Shown in pieces: positions 13,327 to 23,143 of a stretch of 64,000 nucleotides of DNA. Source of the stretch: Sediminihabitans luteus. GTDB lineage: Bacteria; Actinomycetota; Actinomycetes; Actinomycetales; Cellulomonadaceae. The stretch spans positions 540,337-604,336 of the forward strand of contig NZ_PGFE01000002.1 of assembly GCF_002797595.1 (NCBI RefSeq), read 5' to 3'. Made by a program: the position numbers and the translations under genes. How positions within the stretch are numbered: position 1 is the stretch's first letter; each line of letters begins with the position of its first letter. The notes below the pieces were generated by a model. That model ran no database searches. It saw only the letters and a list, made by a program, of their open reading frames with translations, and was not told the DNA's origin.

Positions 13327-13344
13327 AAATAGTGTGCCAAGCGG
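13327..13344 (+). promoter_or_regulatory. Shared 18-base intergenic motif, copy 1
   Basis: AAATAGTGTGCCAAGCGG, identical to 17371-17388. It contains a TANNNT hexamer (TAGTGT) and lies 67 bases upstream of the HAD-hydrolase start. Flanking bases differ between the copies, so identity is confined to the motif; it may be a promoter plus operator. Confidence 0.5.
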
Positions 13345-13411
13345 ACTGGCGCCCGTCACCACGGCTCGTCCGCACGTGACCACCAGGCCCGGACCAGGGG
13401 AGGATGGGCCG

Positions 13412-14122
13412 ATGGAACGCGCGACCACCTCGACCACCGGCACGCCCGACGACGCCGTACCGATCGATGCTGTAACCACCGAGGCTGCACCGACCGACCG
13501 CGTGCCCGTCGACGCCGTGCTCTACGACTTCGGGAACGTCCTCGTCGGCTGGGACCCGGCGGGAGCGATCCGCGAGGGCATGTCGGCGCACGAGACCGAG
13601 CGGTTCCTGCGTGCCGACGACTTCGACTTCGGTGCGTTCAACCACGCGCAGGACGCGGGCCGCTCGTGGGCCGACGCGCTCGCGGAGCTCGCCCGCACGC
13701 ACCCCCACCACGTCCCCGCGGTCGAGGCGTATCTCGCGCACTTCCCGTCGTCGCTCACGGGACCGGTCGAGGGCTCGGCCGAGCTCGTGGCGGAGCTCGA
13801 CGCGCTCGGCCTGGCCCTCTACGGGCTCACGAACTGGTCGGCCGAGCTGTTCCACGGCGCCGAGCCCGCGGCCCCGGCGATCGGACGCATGCGGGACGTC
13901 GTCGTCTCGGGCCGGGAGGGCCTCGCCAAGCCCGACCCGGCGATCTTCGAGCTCGCGATCGCCCGGTTCGGCCTCGACCCGGCGCGCACCGTGTTCGTCG
14001 ACGACAGCCCCTCGAACGTCGCGACGGCGGTCGGTCTCGGGTTCGTCGCTCTCCTGTTCACGGGGACCTCGGAGCTCCGCCGTCGGCTGCGCGATCTCGG
14101 GGTGGACGTCGCCCCCGCGTGA
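13412..14122 (+). CDS. HAD-superfamily hydrolase
   Basis: A 236-residue haloacid-dehalogenase type phosphatase-like protein. After a 34-residue disordered Thr/Asp-rich tail come motif I as AVLYDFGNVLVGWD (nucleophile aspartate), motif II in LYGLTNWS, the lysine of motif III in REGLAKPDPAIF and motif IV in VFVDDSPSNVATA. The DFGNVLV form of motif I is the subclass I epoxide-hydrolase-like/YihX type; the substrate cannot be told. The ATG at 13412 has AGGGGAGG upstream. It stands alone between priA and fmt, downstream of the shared 18-base motif. Confidence 0.9.
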   Translation: MERATTSTTGTPDDAVPIDAVTTEAAPTDRVPVDAVLYDFGNVLVGWDPAGAIREGMSAHETERFLRADDFDFGAFNHAQDAGRSWADALAELARTHPHHVPAVEAYLAHFPSSLTGPVEGSAELVAELDALGLALYGLTNWSAELFHGAEPAAPAIGRMRDVVVSGREGLAKPDPAIFELAIARFGLDPARTVFVDDSPSNVATAVGLGFVALLFTGTSELRRRLRDLGVDVAPA

Positions 14123-14147
14123 GCACGTCCGCGACCTCGCCCGCCCG

Positions 14148-14153
14148 TAGACT
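14148..14153 (+). promoter_or_regulatory. -10 element (TAGACT) for leaderless fmt mRNA
   Basis: TAGACT followed by six bases and the fmt ATG at 14160, with no ribosome binding site between. Confidence 0.6.
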
Positions 14154-14159
14154 CGTCGG

Positions 14160-15101
14160 ATGCGTGTCCTCTTCGCCGGAACCCCCGAGGTTGCCGTCCC
14201 CTCGCTCGACGCCCTGATCGACTCGCGCCACGAGGTGGTCGCCGTGCTCACGCGCGCCGACGCCCCCGCGGGCCGCGGACGGCGGCTCGCCCCGAGCCCC
14301 GTGCGCGAGCGTGCCGAGGCGGCGGGCATCCCCGTGATCACCGACCGCCCGCGGAGCGAGGGCTTCGCCGAGCGGCTCGCCGAGCTCGAGGTCGACTGCG
14401 CGCCCGTCGTCGCCTACGGCGAGATCCTGCGCCGCGACGTGCTCGACGTCCCGCGCCTGGGGTGGGTCAACCTGCACTTCTCGGTGCTGCCCGCCTGGCG
14501 CGGCGCCGCGCCCGTGCAGCGCGCGATCATCGCGGGCGACGAGGTGACCGGGGCGTCGACGTTCCTCATCGAGGAGGGACTCGACACGGGGCCGGTCCTC
14601 GGCACCATGACCGAGACGATCCGCCCGCGCGACACCGCGGGCGACCTGCTGGGCCGGCTCGCGACGTCGGGCGCCGGGCTGCTCGTCGCGACGCTGGACG
14701 CGCTCGAGGACGGCGCGATGTCACCCGTCCCGCAGAGCGAGGAGGGCGTGTCCGTGGCCGCCAAGCTCGCCACCGACGACGCGCTCGTGCGCTGGGCCGA
14801 CCCGGCGTTCGCCGTCGACCGCCACGTGCGGGGCTGCACGCCGGCCCCGGGCGCGTGGACCACGCTGCCGGACGGCGCCCGGCTCGGGCTGGGACCGGTC
14901 CTGCCGCGGCCGGACGTCACGGACCTCGGGCGCGGCGAGGTCCGCGCGCTCAAGAAGGAGGTGCTCGTGGGCACCGGCACGCACGCGGTCCAGCTCGGCG
15001 AGGTCGCGCCCGTGGGCAAGAAGCACATGGCTGCGGCCGACTGGGCGCGCGGGGCGCGCCTCGGCGACGACGTCGTGCTCGGTGCGGGGGTCGACGCGTG
15101 A
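14160..15101 (+). CDS. fmt: Methionyl-tRNA formyltransferase
   Basis: Transfers a formyl group from 10-formyl-tetrahydrofolate to initiator Met-tRNA. The 313 residues start [17 protein letters not shown], and the folate/catalytic segment is [18 protein letters not shown] (near residue 103), carrying the catalytic asparagine-histidine pair; the carboxy-terminal OB domain completes the family length. The ATG is six bases after a TAGACT -10 box. The gene overlaps rsmB by four bases (GTGA), a pairing of initiation factor and rRNA methyltransferase that is common in bacteria. Confidence 0.97.
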   Translation: MRVLFAGTPEVAVPSLDALIDSRHEVVAVLTRADAPAGRGRRLAPSPVRERAEAAGIPVITDRPRSEGFAERLAELEVDCAPVVAYGEILRRDVLDVPRLGWVNLHFSVLPAWRGAAPVQRAIIAGDEVTGASTFLIEEGLDTGPVLGTMTETIRPRDTAGDLLGRLATSGAGLLVATLDALEDGAMSPVPQSEEGVSVAAKLATDDALVRWADPAFAVDRHVRGCTPAPGAWTTLPDGARLGLGPVLPRPDVTDLGRGEVRALKKEVLVGTGTHAVQLGEVAPVGKKHMAAADWARGARLGDDVVLGAGVDA

Positions 15102-16597
15102 GCGCCGACGGACGTCGCGACGCCCGCGGACGCCAGCGTGGTGCGGCACGGGCCCACGGCGACGGTCACCGCAGCACGGCGGCGCCGTCGCAGCGTCGCC
15201 GCGGCAGCGACCCGGCCCGGACCGCCGCGTTCGACGTGCTCCGTCAGGTCGACGCCTCCGACGCCTACGCGAACCTCGTCCTGCCGCCGATGCTGCGCGA
15301 CCGTCGCGTCACGGGGCGCGACGCGGCGTTCGCGACCGAACTCGCGTACGGGACGCTGCGCATGCGCGGGTACTACGACGCGGTGCTCGCGCAGTGCGTG
15401 GACCGCGACCTCGACCGGATCGACCCGCCCGTGCTCGACCTCCTGCGGATGGGCGCCCACCAGCTGCTCGGCATGCGGGTGCCGCAGCACGCCGCGGTCT
15501 CCGAGACCGTCGGCCTCGCGCGCGAGCGCGTGGGCGCGGGCGCGGCCCAGTTCGTCAACGCCGTCCTGCGCGGCATCACGCGCACGCCGGCCGACGAGTG
15601 GACGTCGCGCGTCTCGGCCCCGTCGGTGGAGGCTGGCGACGACGTCGCGCGCCTCGCGGTGACGCAGAGCCACCCCGCGTGGGTCGTGCGCGCGCTGCGC
15701 GAGTCGCTCGTCGCCTCCGGGCGCGACGCGTCCGAGCTCGAGGACCTCCTGGCGGCCGACAACGCGGCCCCCCGGGTCACGCTCGTGGTGCGTCCCGGGC
15801 TCGCCGACGAGCGCGACATCACCCGGCCCGGGCGGAGCGAGCCCGACGCGTCCCGCGGCCGCTGGGCGCCGACGGCCTACGTGCTGCCGGGCAGCGACCC
15901 GGGGGCCATTCCCGCGGTGCGCGACGGGCGGGTGGGCGTCCAGGACGAGGGCAGCCAGCTCGTGACGCTCGCGTTCCTCGCGGCGAGCGTCGAGGGCACG
16001 GACGAGCGCTGGCTCGACCTGTGCGCGGGACCGGGAGGCAAGGCTGCGCTCCTGGCCGCGGTCGCGGGGGAGCGGGGCGCCCGGATCGTCGCGAACGAGG
16101 TCCAGCCGCACCGGACCGAGCTCGTGCACCGGTCGCTCGGTGCGGTGCTCGCCGACGCGGTCGAGGACGTGCGCACGGGCGACGGCCGGGACGTCGGGCG
16201 CGACGAGCCCGCGGCCTACGACCGCGTGCTGCTCGACGCACCCTGCACGGGCCTGGGCGCGCTGCGCCGTCGCCCCGAGTCGCGCTGGCGTCGCACGCCG
16301 CAGGACCTCGCGGCGCTCACGGTGCTCCAGCGCGAGCTGCTCGACTCCGCGATCGACGCGGTGCGCCCGGGAGGCGTCGTCGGGTACGTGACCTGCTCGC
16401 CGCACGTCGCCGAGACGCAGGTCGTGGTCGCCGACGTGCTCAAGGCGCGCGACGACGTCGAGCGGATCGACGCCGCCGCCGCGGTCCGGGAGGTCGCGGG
16501 GGCCGACGTCCCGCTCGGGGACCGTGACGACGTGCAGCTGTGGCCGCACGTGCACGGCACCGACGCGATGCACCTGACGCTGCTGCGCCGGCGGTGA
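15098..16597 (+). CDS. rsmB: 16S rRNA m5C967 methyltransferase (RsmB/Sun family)
   Basis: 499 residues with the two parts of RsmB: an amino-terminal NusB-like helical domain (residues about 45-180, ending FVNAVLRGI) and a SAM-dependent m5C methyltransferase. The SAM motif is [17 protein letters not shown], the catalytic motifs are [18 protein letters not shown] and [12 protein letters not shown] with the two conserved cysteines. A basic 40-residue tail precedes the NusB part. The GTG start overlaps the fmt stop. Target position in 16S rRNA is inferred from the family. Confidence 0.94.
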   Translation: MSADGRRDARGRQRGAARAHGDGHRSTAAPSQRRRGSDPARTAAFDVLRQVDASDAYANLVLPPMLRDRRVTGRDAAFATELAYGTLRMRGYYDAVLAQCVDRDLDRIDPPVLDLLRMGAHQLLGMRVPQHAAVSETVGLARERVGAGAAQFVNAVLRGITRTPADEWTSRVSAPSVEAGDDVARLAVTQSHPAWVVRALRESLVASGRDASELEDLLAADNAAPRVTLVVRPGLADERDITRPGRSEPDASRGRWAPTAYVLPGSDPGAIPAVRDGRVGVQDEGSQLVTLAFLAASVEGTDERWLDLCAGPGGKAALLAAVAGERGARIVANEVQPHRTELVHRSLGAVLADAVEDVRTGDGRDVGRDEPAAYDRVLLDAPCTGLGALRRRPESRWRRTPQDLAALTVLQRELLDSAIDAVRPGGVVGYVTCSPHVAETQVVVADVLKARDDVERIDAAAAVREVAGADVPLGDRDDVQLWPHVHGTDAMHLTLLRRR

Positions 16598-16647
16598 GCA
16601 CGCCCGCGCGTGCCGCCGCTGCGCGGCGCGCGCGGGGTGGTGCGGCC

Positions 16648-16653
16648 TAGGCT
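16648..16653 (+). promoter_or_regulatory. -10 element (TAGGCT) for leaderless rpe mRNA
   Basis: TAGGCT, six bases, then the rpe ATG at 16660; no Shine-Dalgarno sequence between. Confidence 0.6.
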
Positions 16654-16659
16654 GGGTGC

Positions 16660-17328
16660 ATGAGCTCGCTGATCACGCCCAGCATCCTGTCCGCCGACTT
16701 CGCCAACCTCGAGAGCGAGCTGCACGCGATCGGGACCGCCGACTACGCGCACGTCGACGTGATGGACAACCACTTCGTGCCGAACCTCACGCTCGGTCTG
16801 CCCGTGTTCGAGCGGCTCGCGCAGGTCTCGCCGGTGCCTCTCGACGCCCACCTGATGATCGCCGACCCGGACCGCTGGGCGCCCGCCTACGCGGAGGCCG
16901 GCGCGGCGTCGGTCACGTTCCACGCGGAGGCTGCGGCGGCGCCCGTGCGCCTCGCGCGCGAGCTGCGCCGCCTGGGGGCGCGCGCGTCGATGGCGCTGCG
17001 GCCCGCGACGCCGGTCGAGCCGTACGTCGACCTGCTCGCCGAGCTCGATATGCTGCTGATCATGACGGTCGAGCCCGGCTTCGGGGGGCAGTCGTTCATC
17101 GAGGGCACGCTCCCGAAGATCCGCCGCGCCCGGCAGGCGGTCTCGGCCGCGGGGCTCGACGTCTGGATCCAGGTCGACGGGGGAGTGTCCCGCGAGACGA
17201 TCGAGCGGGCGGCCGACGCGGGCGCGAACGTGTTCGTGGCGGGGTCCGCGGTCTACGGGGCCGAGGACGTCCCGCAGGAGATCGCGACGCTGCGCGCCCT
17301 CGCGGACGGCGCCGCCCACACCCACTGA
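16660..17328 (+). CDS. rpe: Ribulose-phosphate 3-epimerase
   Basis: Interconverts ribulose 5-phosphate and xylulose 5-phosphate in the pentose phosphate pathway. The 222-residue TIM barrel has the family signatures [16 protein letters not shown] (near residue 28), [14 protein letters not shown] and [11 protein letters not shown], covering the metal ligands and phosphate loop. Its link to the next operon is metabolic: ribulose 5-phosphate is the substrate of the DHBP synthase half of RibBA. It has its own leaderless promoter. Confidence 0.97.
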   Translation: MSSLITPSILSADFANLESELHAIGTADYAHVDVMDNHFVPNLTLGLPVFERLAQVSPVPLDAHLMIADPDRWAPAYAEAGAASVTFHAEAAAAPVRLARELRRLGARASMALRPATPVEPYVDLLAELDMLLIMTVEPGFGGQSFIEGTLPKIRRARQAVSAAGLDVWIQVDGGVSRETIERAADAGANVFVAGSAVYGAEDVPQEIATLRALADGAAHTH

Positions 17329-17370
17329 CGCCGACGCCCACGGGGTCTTCGTTCGCGTCATCACCAGAAT

Positions 17371-17388
17371 AAATAGTGTGCCAAGCGG
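17371..17388 (+). promoter_or_regulatory. Shared 18-base intergenic motif, copy 2
   Basis: Second exact copy of AAATAGTGTGCCAAGCGG (first at 13327). It lies in the 433-base gap between rpe and ribD, about 145 bases before the FMN riboswitch. Apart from this motif and the riboswitch, nothing else was recognised in that gap. Confidence 0.5.
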
Positions 17389-17533
17389 TCATGACGACCG
17401 CAGTACCACCACGCCCGACAGCTGACCTTCCCGAGCCAGGAAGAACAGGGGGCACGAACGCCGGCGCTGACATCGCGTCGGCGCACCCGCGGGGCGGTGC
17501 GCGCCGTGTGGGATGATGGGGGAGCAGTACGTA

Positions 17534-17655
17534 CACGTGCTTCGGGGTCGGTGAAATTCCGAGCCGGCGGTGACAGTCCGCGACCCACGCCTCGGCGTGG
17601 TTGACCTGGTGGAACTCCAGGACCGACGGTGAGAGTCCGGATGGGAGAACACGTG
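17534..17655 (+). ncRNA. FMN riboswitch (RFN element)
   Basis: Cis-acting RNA that binds flavin mononucleotide and shuts off the riboflavin operon. Nearly every conserved RFN block is present: GGTCGGTGAAATTCCGA, then CCGGCGGTGACAGTCCGCGAC, then the variable arm, TTGACCTGGTGGAACTCCA, GACCGACGGTGAGAGTCC and GGATGGGAGAA. The closing P1 stem is CACGTG at 17534-17539 pairing with CACGTG at 17650-17655. About 106 bases separate it from the ribD GTG, with no clear intrinsic terminator, so control at translation initiation or by Rho is more likely than simple attenuation. Confidence 0.96.
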
Positions 17656-17761
17656 GCGACGCCTGCGTCGGCGAGCCGACCGCAGGTGTCGTTCGTCGCG
17701 CCGCCCGTCGGCGTGCCGTCGCCCCGGAGCGCCTCGGACCGAGGACGGAAGGGCACGGCAG

Positions 17762-18859
17762 GTGGCGACCAGCCCCACGACAGGGACGCGCGGCTCCCTC
17801 ACGATCGACGCGGCGATGCGACGCGCCTTCGAGCTCGCCGCCGAGCGGCCCGTCCTCGGCCCGAACCCCCGTGTCGGCTGCGTGATCCTCGCCCCCGTAT
17901 CCGCAGCGGCCGGCACCGGACCGGACGCACCCCGCGCCGTCCTCGCCGAAGGGCGCAACGCGGGCCTCGGTCCGCACGCCGAGGCCGTCGCCCTCGCCGA
18001 CGCCGCCCGGCGTGGGATCGACGTCCGGGGCGCGACCGCCGTCGTGTCGCTCGAACCGTGCAACCACACCGGTCGGACGCCGCCCTGCTCGGTCGCGCTC
18101 GCCGACGCGGGCGTCGCCGAGGTCGTCCATTCCGTCGCCGACCCCCACGACGTCGCGGCGGGCGGCGCGGCGTACCTGCGCGGTCGCGGCGTCACGGTCG
18201 TGGGCGGCGTCCGACGCCGTGAGGGCGAGGAGCTGCTCGGGGCGTGGTGGCACGCGATCCGTGCGGGGCGTCCGTACGTGACGCTCAAGACCGCGACGTC
18301 GCTCGACGGGCGCGTGGCCGCGCCCGACGGGACGAGCCGCTGGATCACCGGCCCCGACGCGCGTGCGCACGCGCACGGCGTGCGCGCCGGGGTCGACGCG
18401 ATCGTCGTCGGCACGGGCACGGCCCTGACCGACGACCCGTCGCTCACGGCCCGCACGGACCACGGCCTCGCGACGGACCAGCCGCTCCGCGTCGTCGTCG
18501 GGCACCGGGACGTGCCCGCGGGGGCCCGTCTGCGGGCCCACGACGGCGGGGAGCTCGTGCCGCTGCGCACCCACGACCCCGCCGAGGTGCTCGCCGCGCT
18601 CGCCGCGCGCGAGGTGCGGCACGTCCTCGTCGAGGGCGGGCCGACGCTCGCGACCGCGTTCCTCGCGGCGGGCCTCGTCGACGAGGTCCACGCGTACGTC
18701 GCGCCGGTGCTGCTCGGCGCAGGTGCCGGCGCGGTCGGCGACCTCGGGGTCGCCACGATCGCCGACGCCCACAGGTTCACGACGTCGCACGTGCGACGTC
18801 TCGGAGACGACGTGCTCGTCGTCGCGCGGGCCGAGCGCCCGCAGGAGGAGGAGAGCTGA
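17762..18859 (+). CDS. ribD: Bifunctional riboflavin deaminase/reductase
   Basis: Deaminates the pyrimidine product of GTP cyclohydrolase II and then reduces its ribosyl chain. The 365 residues show an amino-terminal zinc deaminase (PHAEAVAL and the cysteines in EPCNHTGRTPPCSVAL) and a carboxy-terminal reductase (TLKTATSLDGRVA, GPDARAHAH, VEGGPTLATAF). The GTG start at 17762 has GGAAGGG upstream and is the first gene behind the FMN riboswitch. Its stop shares a base with the ribE ATG (TGATG). Confidence 0.97.
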   Translation: MATSPTTGTRGSLTIDAAMRRAFELAAERPVLGPNPRVGCVILAPVSAAAGTGPDAPRAVLAEGRNAGLGPHAEAVALADAARRGIDVRGATAVVSLEPCNHTGRTPPCSVALADAGVAEVVHSVADPHDVAAGGAAYLRGRGVTVVGGVRRREGEELLGAWWHAIRAGRPYVTLKTATSLDGRVAAPDGTSRWITGPDARAHAHGVRAGVDAIVVGTGTALTDDPSLTARTDHGLATDQPLRVVVGHRDVPAGARLRAHDGGELVPLRTHDPAEVLAALAAREVRHVLVEGGPTLATAFLAAGLVDEVHAYVAPVLLGAGAGAVGDLGVATIADAHRFTTSHVRRLGDDVLVVARAERPQEEES

Positions 18860-19494
18860 TGTTCACGGGAATCGTCGAGGAGAAGGGGCTGGTCCGGGGC
18901 ATCGACTTCCCCGACGGGCCGGACGCCGACGCGGTGCTGACCGTCGAGGGCCCCCTCGTGACCTCGGACGCCCAGCTCGGGGACTCGATCGCCGTCGACG
19001 GGGTGTGCCTCACCGTGACGAGCGTCGTGGACGGTGCCTTCACGGCCGACGTCATGCCCGAGTCCTTGCGGCGGACGGCGCTCGGCGACCTCGTGGTCGG
19101 GCGCGCGGTCAACCTGGAGCGGGCCGTGCAGGCGCACACGCGCCTCGGCGGTCACGTCGTGCAGGGGCACGTCGACGGCGTCGGACGGCTCGTCTCGCGC
19201 ACGCCCGGCGCGCGCTGGGACGACCTCGTGCTCTCGGCCCCGCAGGACATCACGCGCTACGTGGCCGAGAAGGGCTCGATCACGGTCAGCGGCGTGTCCC
19301 TGACGGTCACGCACGTCGCGGACGACGCGTTCGGCGTCTCCCTCATCCCGACCACCCTGGAGGCGACCACGCTCGGCGGGCTCGTGCCCGGGGACCGCGT
19401 GAACCTCGAGGTCGACGTGATCGCCAAGTACGTCGAGCGGCTGCTCGTGCGTGGCGTCGTGCCCGCGAGCGCCGACGGTTCGGGGGTGGCGTGA
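18859..19494 (+). CDS. ribE: Riboflavin synthase alpha subunit
   Basis: Dismutates two 6,7-dimethyl-8-ribityllumazine molecules to riboflavin. The 211 residues form the usual two lumazine-binding repeats: the first starts MFTGIVEEKG and contains IAVDGVCLTV, the second has GGHVVQGHVDG and ITVSGVSLTV. Start and stop overlap the neighbouring genes by one base each, so translation is coupled throughout the operon. Confidence 0.96.
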   Translation: MFTGIVEEKGLVRGIDFPDGPDADAVLTVEGPLVTSDAQLGDSIAVDGVCLTVTSVVDGAFTADVMPESLRRTALGDLVVGRAVNLERAVQAHTRLGGHVVQGHVDGVGRLVSRTPGARWDDLVLSAPQDITRYVAEKGSITVSGVSLTVTHVADDAFGVSLIPTTLEATTLGGLVPGDRVNLEVDVIAKYVERLLVRGVVPASADGSGVA

Positions 19495-20810
19495 TGGTGG
19501 CGCTGGGGTCGGTCGAGGAGGCGTTGGAGGCGATCCGGGCGGGTCGTCCGGTGCTGGTGGCGGACTCTCCTGACCGGGAGAACGAGGCGGACGTGGTGTT
19601 CGCGGCGTCGAACGTGTCGGTGGAGTGGGTGGCGTGGACGATCCGGCACTCGTCGGGGTATCTGTGCGCGCCGATGCCGGGGGTGCGGGCGGACGCGTTG
19701 GACCTGCCGTTGATGGTGCCGAACAGTCAGGATCCGCGGCGCACGGCGTACACGGTGACGGTGGACGCGGCGACGGGGGTGACGACGGGGATCTCGGCGT
19801 CGGACCGTGCGCGGACGTTGCGGGTGCTGGCGGATCCTGCGTCGGGGTCGGTGGACCTGATCCGTCCGGGGCACGTGCTGCCGTTGCGGGCGGTGCCGGG
19901 GGGTGTGCTGCATCGTGCGGGGCACACGGAGGCTGCGGTGGACCTGGTGCGGTTGGCGGGGGTCGGCGAGGTCGGGGGCATCGCGGAGCTGGTGCGTGAC
20001 GACGGGTCGATGATGCGTCTGGGTGATGCGGCGGCGCTGGCGCAGCGGGACGGTCTGGTGCTGATCACGATCGAGGACCTGATCGCGTGGCGGCGGGTGC
20101 ACGACCCTGTGGTGGTGGAGCCGGAGGTGCGTCCGCGGGGTGCGCGGGTGCAGGCGACGTCGGTCGCGGAGCTGCCGACGGCGCACGGGGCGTTCCGGGT
20201 GCACGGGTACCGGGACCTGCGGACGGGGGCTGAGCACGTGGCGTTGGTGCCGCGGGACGTGCCGGTGGGTGGTCCTGGTGGCGGGCCGGGGGGTGCTCCG
20301 TTGGTGCGGGTGCACTCGGAGTGCTTGACGGGTGACGCGTTCGGGTCGTTGCGGTGCGACTGCGGTCCGCAGCTGCAGGCGGCGATGGCGCGGGTCGCGG
20401 CGCAGGGGGGTGCGGTGGTGTACCTGCGGGGGCACGAGGGTCGTGGGATCGGGTTGTTGGCGAAGGTCGAGGCGTACGCGTTGCAGGACGCGGGTCTGGA
20501 CACGGTGCAGGCGAACCTGGAGCTGGGGTGGCCGGTGGATCGTCGTGAGTACGGTGCGGCGGCCGCGATCCTGGCGGACCTGGGGCTGGAGCGGGTGACG
20601 TTGCTGACGAACAACCCGGCGAAGGTGACGGGGTTGGCGGCGTCGGGGATCGACGTGGTCGACGCGGCGCGCCTGGAGGTGGGTCACGGGGTGCACAACC
20701 ATGCGTACCTGGTGACGAAGAAGACGGAGATGGGCCACCTGCTGGACACGGTGGTCGTGGCGAGCGCCGGCGGGGAGTCCGCGGGCGATGACGAGGAGGT
20801 TGGGCGATGA
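19494..20810 (+). CDS. ribBA: Bifunctional DHBP synthase / GTP cyclohydrolase II
   Basis: Supplies both precursors of riboflavin: 3,4-dihydroxybutanone 4-phosphate (amino half) and the GTP-derived pyrimidine (carboxy half). DHBP synthase motifs are [25 protein letters not shown] and [14 protein letters not shown] cyclohydrolase II has the zinc cysteines in [18 protein letters not shown] and [11 protein letters not shown]. Length 438 fits the fusion. Codon use changes sharply at the first codon of this gene to G- and T-ending codons (GGT, CGT, GTG), unlike ribE just before it; the G-rich style runs on through hisG. Confidence 0.97.
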   Translation: MVALGSVEEALEAIRAGRPVLVADSPDRENEADVVFAASNVSVEWVAWTIRHSSGYLCAPMPGVRADALDLPLMVPNSQDPRRTAYTVTVDAATGVTTGISASDRARTLRVLADPASGSVDLIRPGHVLPLRAVPGGVLHRAGHTEAAVDLVRLAGVGEVGGIAELVRDDGSMMRLGDAAALAQRDGLVLITIEDLIAWRRVHDPVVVEPEVRPRGARVQATSVAELPTAHGAFRVHGYRDLRTGAEHVALVPRDVPVGGPGGGPGGAPLVRVHSECLTGDAFGSLRCDCGPQLQAAMARVAAQGGAVVYLRGHEGRGIGLLAKVEAYALQDAGLDTVQANLELGWPVDRREYGAAAAILADLGLERVTLLTNNPAKVTGLAASGIDVVDAARLEVGHGVHNHAYLVTKKTEMGHLLDTVVVASAGGESAGDDEEVGR

Positions 20811-21274
20811 GCGGGGCAGGTGCACCTCGGATCGAGGTCGACGGCGCGGGGCTGCGCGTCACGGTGGTGGCGGCGAGCTGGCACACGCAGGTCATGGACG
20901 GTCTGCTCGCGGGGGCGCGGGGTGCGCTCGAGCGGGCGGGCGTGGCGAACGTGCGGGTGGTGCGGGTGCCGGGGTCGTTCGAGCTGCCGGTCGCGGCGGC
21001 GCGCGCGGCGGAGCACGGTGCGGATGCGGTGGTGGCGCTGGGTGTGGTGATCCGTGGTGGGACGCCGCACTTCGAGTACGTGTGCGCGGCGGCGACGAAC
21101 GGTCTGACGGACGTGTCGGTGCGCACGGGCGTCCCGGTCGGGTTCGGCGTGCTCACGTGCGACGACGAGCAGCAGGCGCTGGACCGTGCGGGGTTGCCGG
21201 GCTCGCGCGAGGACAAGGGTGCGGAGGCGGTCGAGGCGGCGATCGCGACGGTCGTCGCGCTGCGCGACCTGTGA
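20807..21274 (+). CDS. ribH: 6,7-dimethyl-8-ribityllumazine synthase
   Basis: Condenses the two RibBA/RibD products to lumazine; normally assembles as a 60-mer or pentamer. The 155 residues hold [11 protein letters not shown], the phosphate loop [12 protein letters not shown] with the catalytic histidine, and [16 protein letters not shown]. The ATG overlaps the ribBA stop (ATGA) and it closes the riboswitch-controlled operon. Confidence 0.97.
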   Translation: MSGAGAPRIEVDGAGLRVTVVAASWHTQVMDGLLAGARGALERAGVANVRVVRVPGSFELPVAAARAAEHGADAVVALGVVIRGGTPHFEYVCAAATNGLTDVSVRTGVPVGFGVLTCDDEQQALDRAGLPGSREDKGAEAVEAAIATVVALRDL

Positions 21275-21324
21275 CGCGCGTCGACCGATCGGCGGACGCG
21301 ACCGCGAGCGGCGTGGTGTCCGAC

Positions 21325-21330
21325 TACGCT
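21325..21330 (+). promoter_or_regulatory. -10 element (TACGCT) for leaderless hisE mRNA
   Basis: TACGCT, six bases, then the hisE GTG at 21337; no ribosome site in the spacer. Confidence 0.55.
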
Positions 21331-21336
21331 GGCGGG

Positions 21337-21600
21337 GTGAAGACGTTCGAGTCGCTGTTCGCTGAGCTGTCGGAGAAGGCTGTCACCCGTCCTGAGGGGT
21401 CGGGGACGGTCGCGGAGCTGGACGCGGGGGTGCATGCCATCGGCAAGAAGATCGTCGAGGAGGCTGCCGAGGTGTGGATGGCGGCCGAGTTCCAGAGCGA
21501 CGCGGAGGCGGCGGAGGAGATCTCGCAGCTGCTGTACCACGTGCAGGTGCTCATGATCTCGAAGGGTCTGTCGTTGCAGGACGTCTACCGCTTCCTGTGA
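21337..21600 (+). CDS. hisE: Phosphoribosyl-ATP pyrophosphatase
   Basis: Second step of histidine synthesis, hydrolysing PR-ATP to PR-AMP. The 87-residue all-alpha MazG-like protein contains the metal-binding [15 protein letters not shown] and the later [14 protein letters not shown]. The GTG is supported by the family amino terminus ([14 protein letters not shown]) and a -10 box six bases upstream. It is paired with hisG, the usual actinobacterial arrangement apart from the main his operon. Confidence 0.96.
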   Translation: MKTFESLFAELSEKAVTRPEGSGTVAELDAGVHAIGKKIVEEAAEVWMAAEFQSDAEAAEEISQLLYHVQVLMISKGLSLQDVYRFL

Positions 21601-21658
21601 GCGGTCGTCCGTGCTGAACCCTCCTGACCGTCCGTCCTACCGATCGAACCGAGGAACC

Positions 21659-22519
21659 GTGCTGCGCATCGCCGTCCCCAACAAGGGGTCCCTGTCCGAG
21701 CCTGCTGCCCAGATGTTGCGGGAGGCGGGCTACCGTCAACGTCGTGACTCGCGCGAACTAGTGCTCGCGGACCCGGACAACGACGTGGAGTTCTTCTTCC
21801 TGCGTCCGCGGGACGTCGCGGTGTACGTGGGTGCGGGGACGGTGGACGCGGGCATCACGGGCCGTGACCTGCTGCTGGACTCGGGGGCGCACGCGGACGA
21901 GCACCTGGCGCTGGGTTTCGCGGGGTCGACGTTCCGGTTCGCGGCACCGGCGGGCACGGTGACGTCGGTCGAGCAGATCGCGGGCCTGCGGGTCGCGTCG
22001 TCGTACAACGTGCTGGTCGCGGAGCACCTGGCGTCGTTGGGCATCGAGCCGGCGGGGATCGTGCACCTGGACGGTGCGGTCGAGTCGTCGGTGCGCCTGG
22101 GGGTGGCGGACGTGATCGCTGACGTCGTGGAGACGGGCACGACGTTGCGTGCGGCGGGCCTGGAGGTGTTCGGCGAGCCGATCCTGCACTCGGAGGCGGT
22201 GCTGATCAAGCGTCGTGGCGGGGTGGACGGCGGCGGTGACCCGGCGGGTCTGGACGTGCTGACGCGGCGCCTGCAGGGTGTGCTGACGGCACGGCAGTAC
22301 GTGCTGATGGACTACGACGTGCCGGTCGCGCTCGTGGACGCGGCGGTCGCGCTGACGCCTGGCCTGGAGTCGCCGACGGTGTCGCCGTTGCACGACTCGG
22401 AGTGGGCCGCGGTGCGGGCGATGGTGCCGCGCCGGCAGACGAACCAGGTCATGGACGCGCTGTACGACGTGGGGGCGCGCGCGATCCTCGTGACGTCGAT
22501 CCACGCGTGCCGGCTCTGA
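21659..22519 (+). CDS. hisG: ATP phosphoribosyltransferase (long form)
   Basis: Committed, feedback-inhibited first step of histidine synthesis. The GTG at 21659, right after GAGGAACC, gives the conserved start [16 protein letters not shown]; a longer frame from 21611 adds 16 unconserved residues. At 286 residues it is the long HisGL form with the ACT-like carboxy-terminal regulatory domain (from about residue 205, [10 protein letters not shown] and [10 protein letters not shown]), so it needs no HisZ. The PRPP loop [20 protein letters not shown] is present. It overlaps the next gene by 13 bases. Confidence 0.96.
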   Translation: MLRIAVPNKGSLSEPAAQMLREAGYRQRRDSRELVLADPDNDVEFFFLRPRDVAVYVGAGTVDAGITGRDLLLDSGAHADEHLALGFAGSTFRFAAPAGTVTSVEQIAGLRVASSYNVLVAEHLASLGIEPAGIVHLDGAVESSVRLGVADVIADVVETGTTLRAAGLEVFGEPILHSEAVLIKRRGGVDGGGDPAGLDVLTRRLQGVLTARQYVLMDYDVPVALVDAAVALTPGLESPTVSPLHDSEWAAVRAMVPRRQTNQVMDALYDVGARAILVTSIHACRL

Positions 22520-22998
22520 GCGTGGGCGCCGGCTCGGCGGGGTCGTCGGCCGGGGGCCGGCGTGACCCGTACGCGACGTTCCGTCCGTTCCTGGGTCGCT
22601 GGGTGGCGTACGGGATGGCGGTCGTGGTCGCGGTGTCGTTCGGGTTCGTCGCGCTGACGGCGACCGGCACCATGGACACGCCGGGCAACCGGGCATCGAT
22701 GGTCGTGTTCGCGCTGCTCGTGGTGGTGCTGCTGTGGCGGCTGGGCAGCGTGCGGGCGGTCGTGGACGCGGACGGCGTGGTGGTGCGCAACCTCGTGCAC
22801 ACGCAGCGGTTCGCGTGGACGCAGGTCGTCTCGGTGCGGTTCGGCCCGGACCAGCCGTGGTTGCGCCTGGACGTCTCGGACGGGCAGACGGTCTCGGTGC
22901 TCGCGGTGCAGCGGGCCGACGGTGCCCGCGCGGAGGCCGAGGCGCGGCGCATGGCGTCCCTCGCGCAGGCGCACGGCGAGGCCCCCGAGCGGGACTGA
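22507..22998 (+). CDS. PH domain-containing membrane protein
   Basis: A 163-residue protein with two membrane helices (about residues 33-51 and 63-81; [17 protein letters not shown] and [13 protein letters not shown]) followed by a bacterial PH-like domain ([20 protein letters not shown]). The GTG start lies inside the hisG end, giving translational coupling. Small PH-domain proteins behind hisG are common in related actinobacteria; no function is established. The operon ends here at a strong hairpin. Confidence 0.75.
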   Translation: MPALSVGAGSAGSSAGGRRDPYATFRPFLGRWVAYGMAVVVAVSFGFVALTATGTMDTPGNRASMVVFALLVVVLLWRLGSVRAVVDADGVVVRNLVHTQRFAWTQVVSVRFGPDQPWLRLDVSDGQTVSVLAVQRADGARAEAEARRMASLAQAHGEAPERD

Positions 22999-23090
22999 GC
23001 TCGGCGCGGGACTGAGCTCGGCGCGTCGTCAGCGGTCGACGAGAACTGCGTGACAGCTGCACCACGGCACGACGACACGACGAAGGCCCA

Positions 23091-23132
23091 ACGACGAAGG
23101 CCCCCGAGCATCTGCTCGGGGGCCTTCGTCGT
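23091..23132. terminator. Bidirectional terminator between hisG operon and deaD
   Basis: 20-base arms (23091-23110 and 23113-23132) in perfect complement, running through CGAAGGCCCCCGAGC. It sits between convergent genes and can stop both. Part of the left arm is duplicated just upstream (CGACGAAGGCCC at 23080-23090). Confidence 0.88.
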
Positions 23133-23143
23133 ACGGTGCTGGG

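Noticed and set aside
13327..13344. CIRCE or sigma-54 site in the shared motif (TTGGCACACTATT on the - strand)
   Set aside because: CIRCE needs TTAGCACTC-N9-GAGTGCTAA and sigma-54 needs GG-N10-GC spacing (TGGCAC-N5-TTGC); neither fits.
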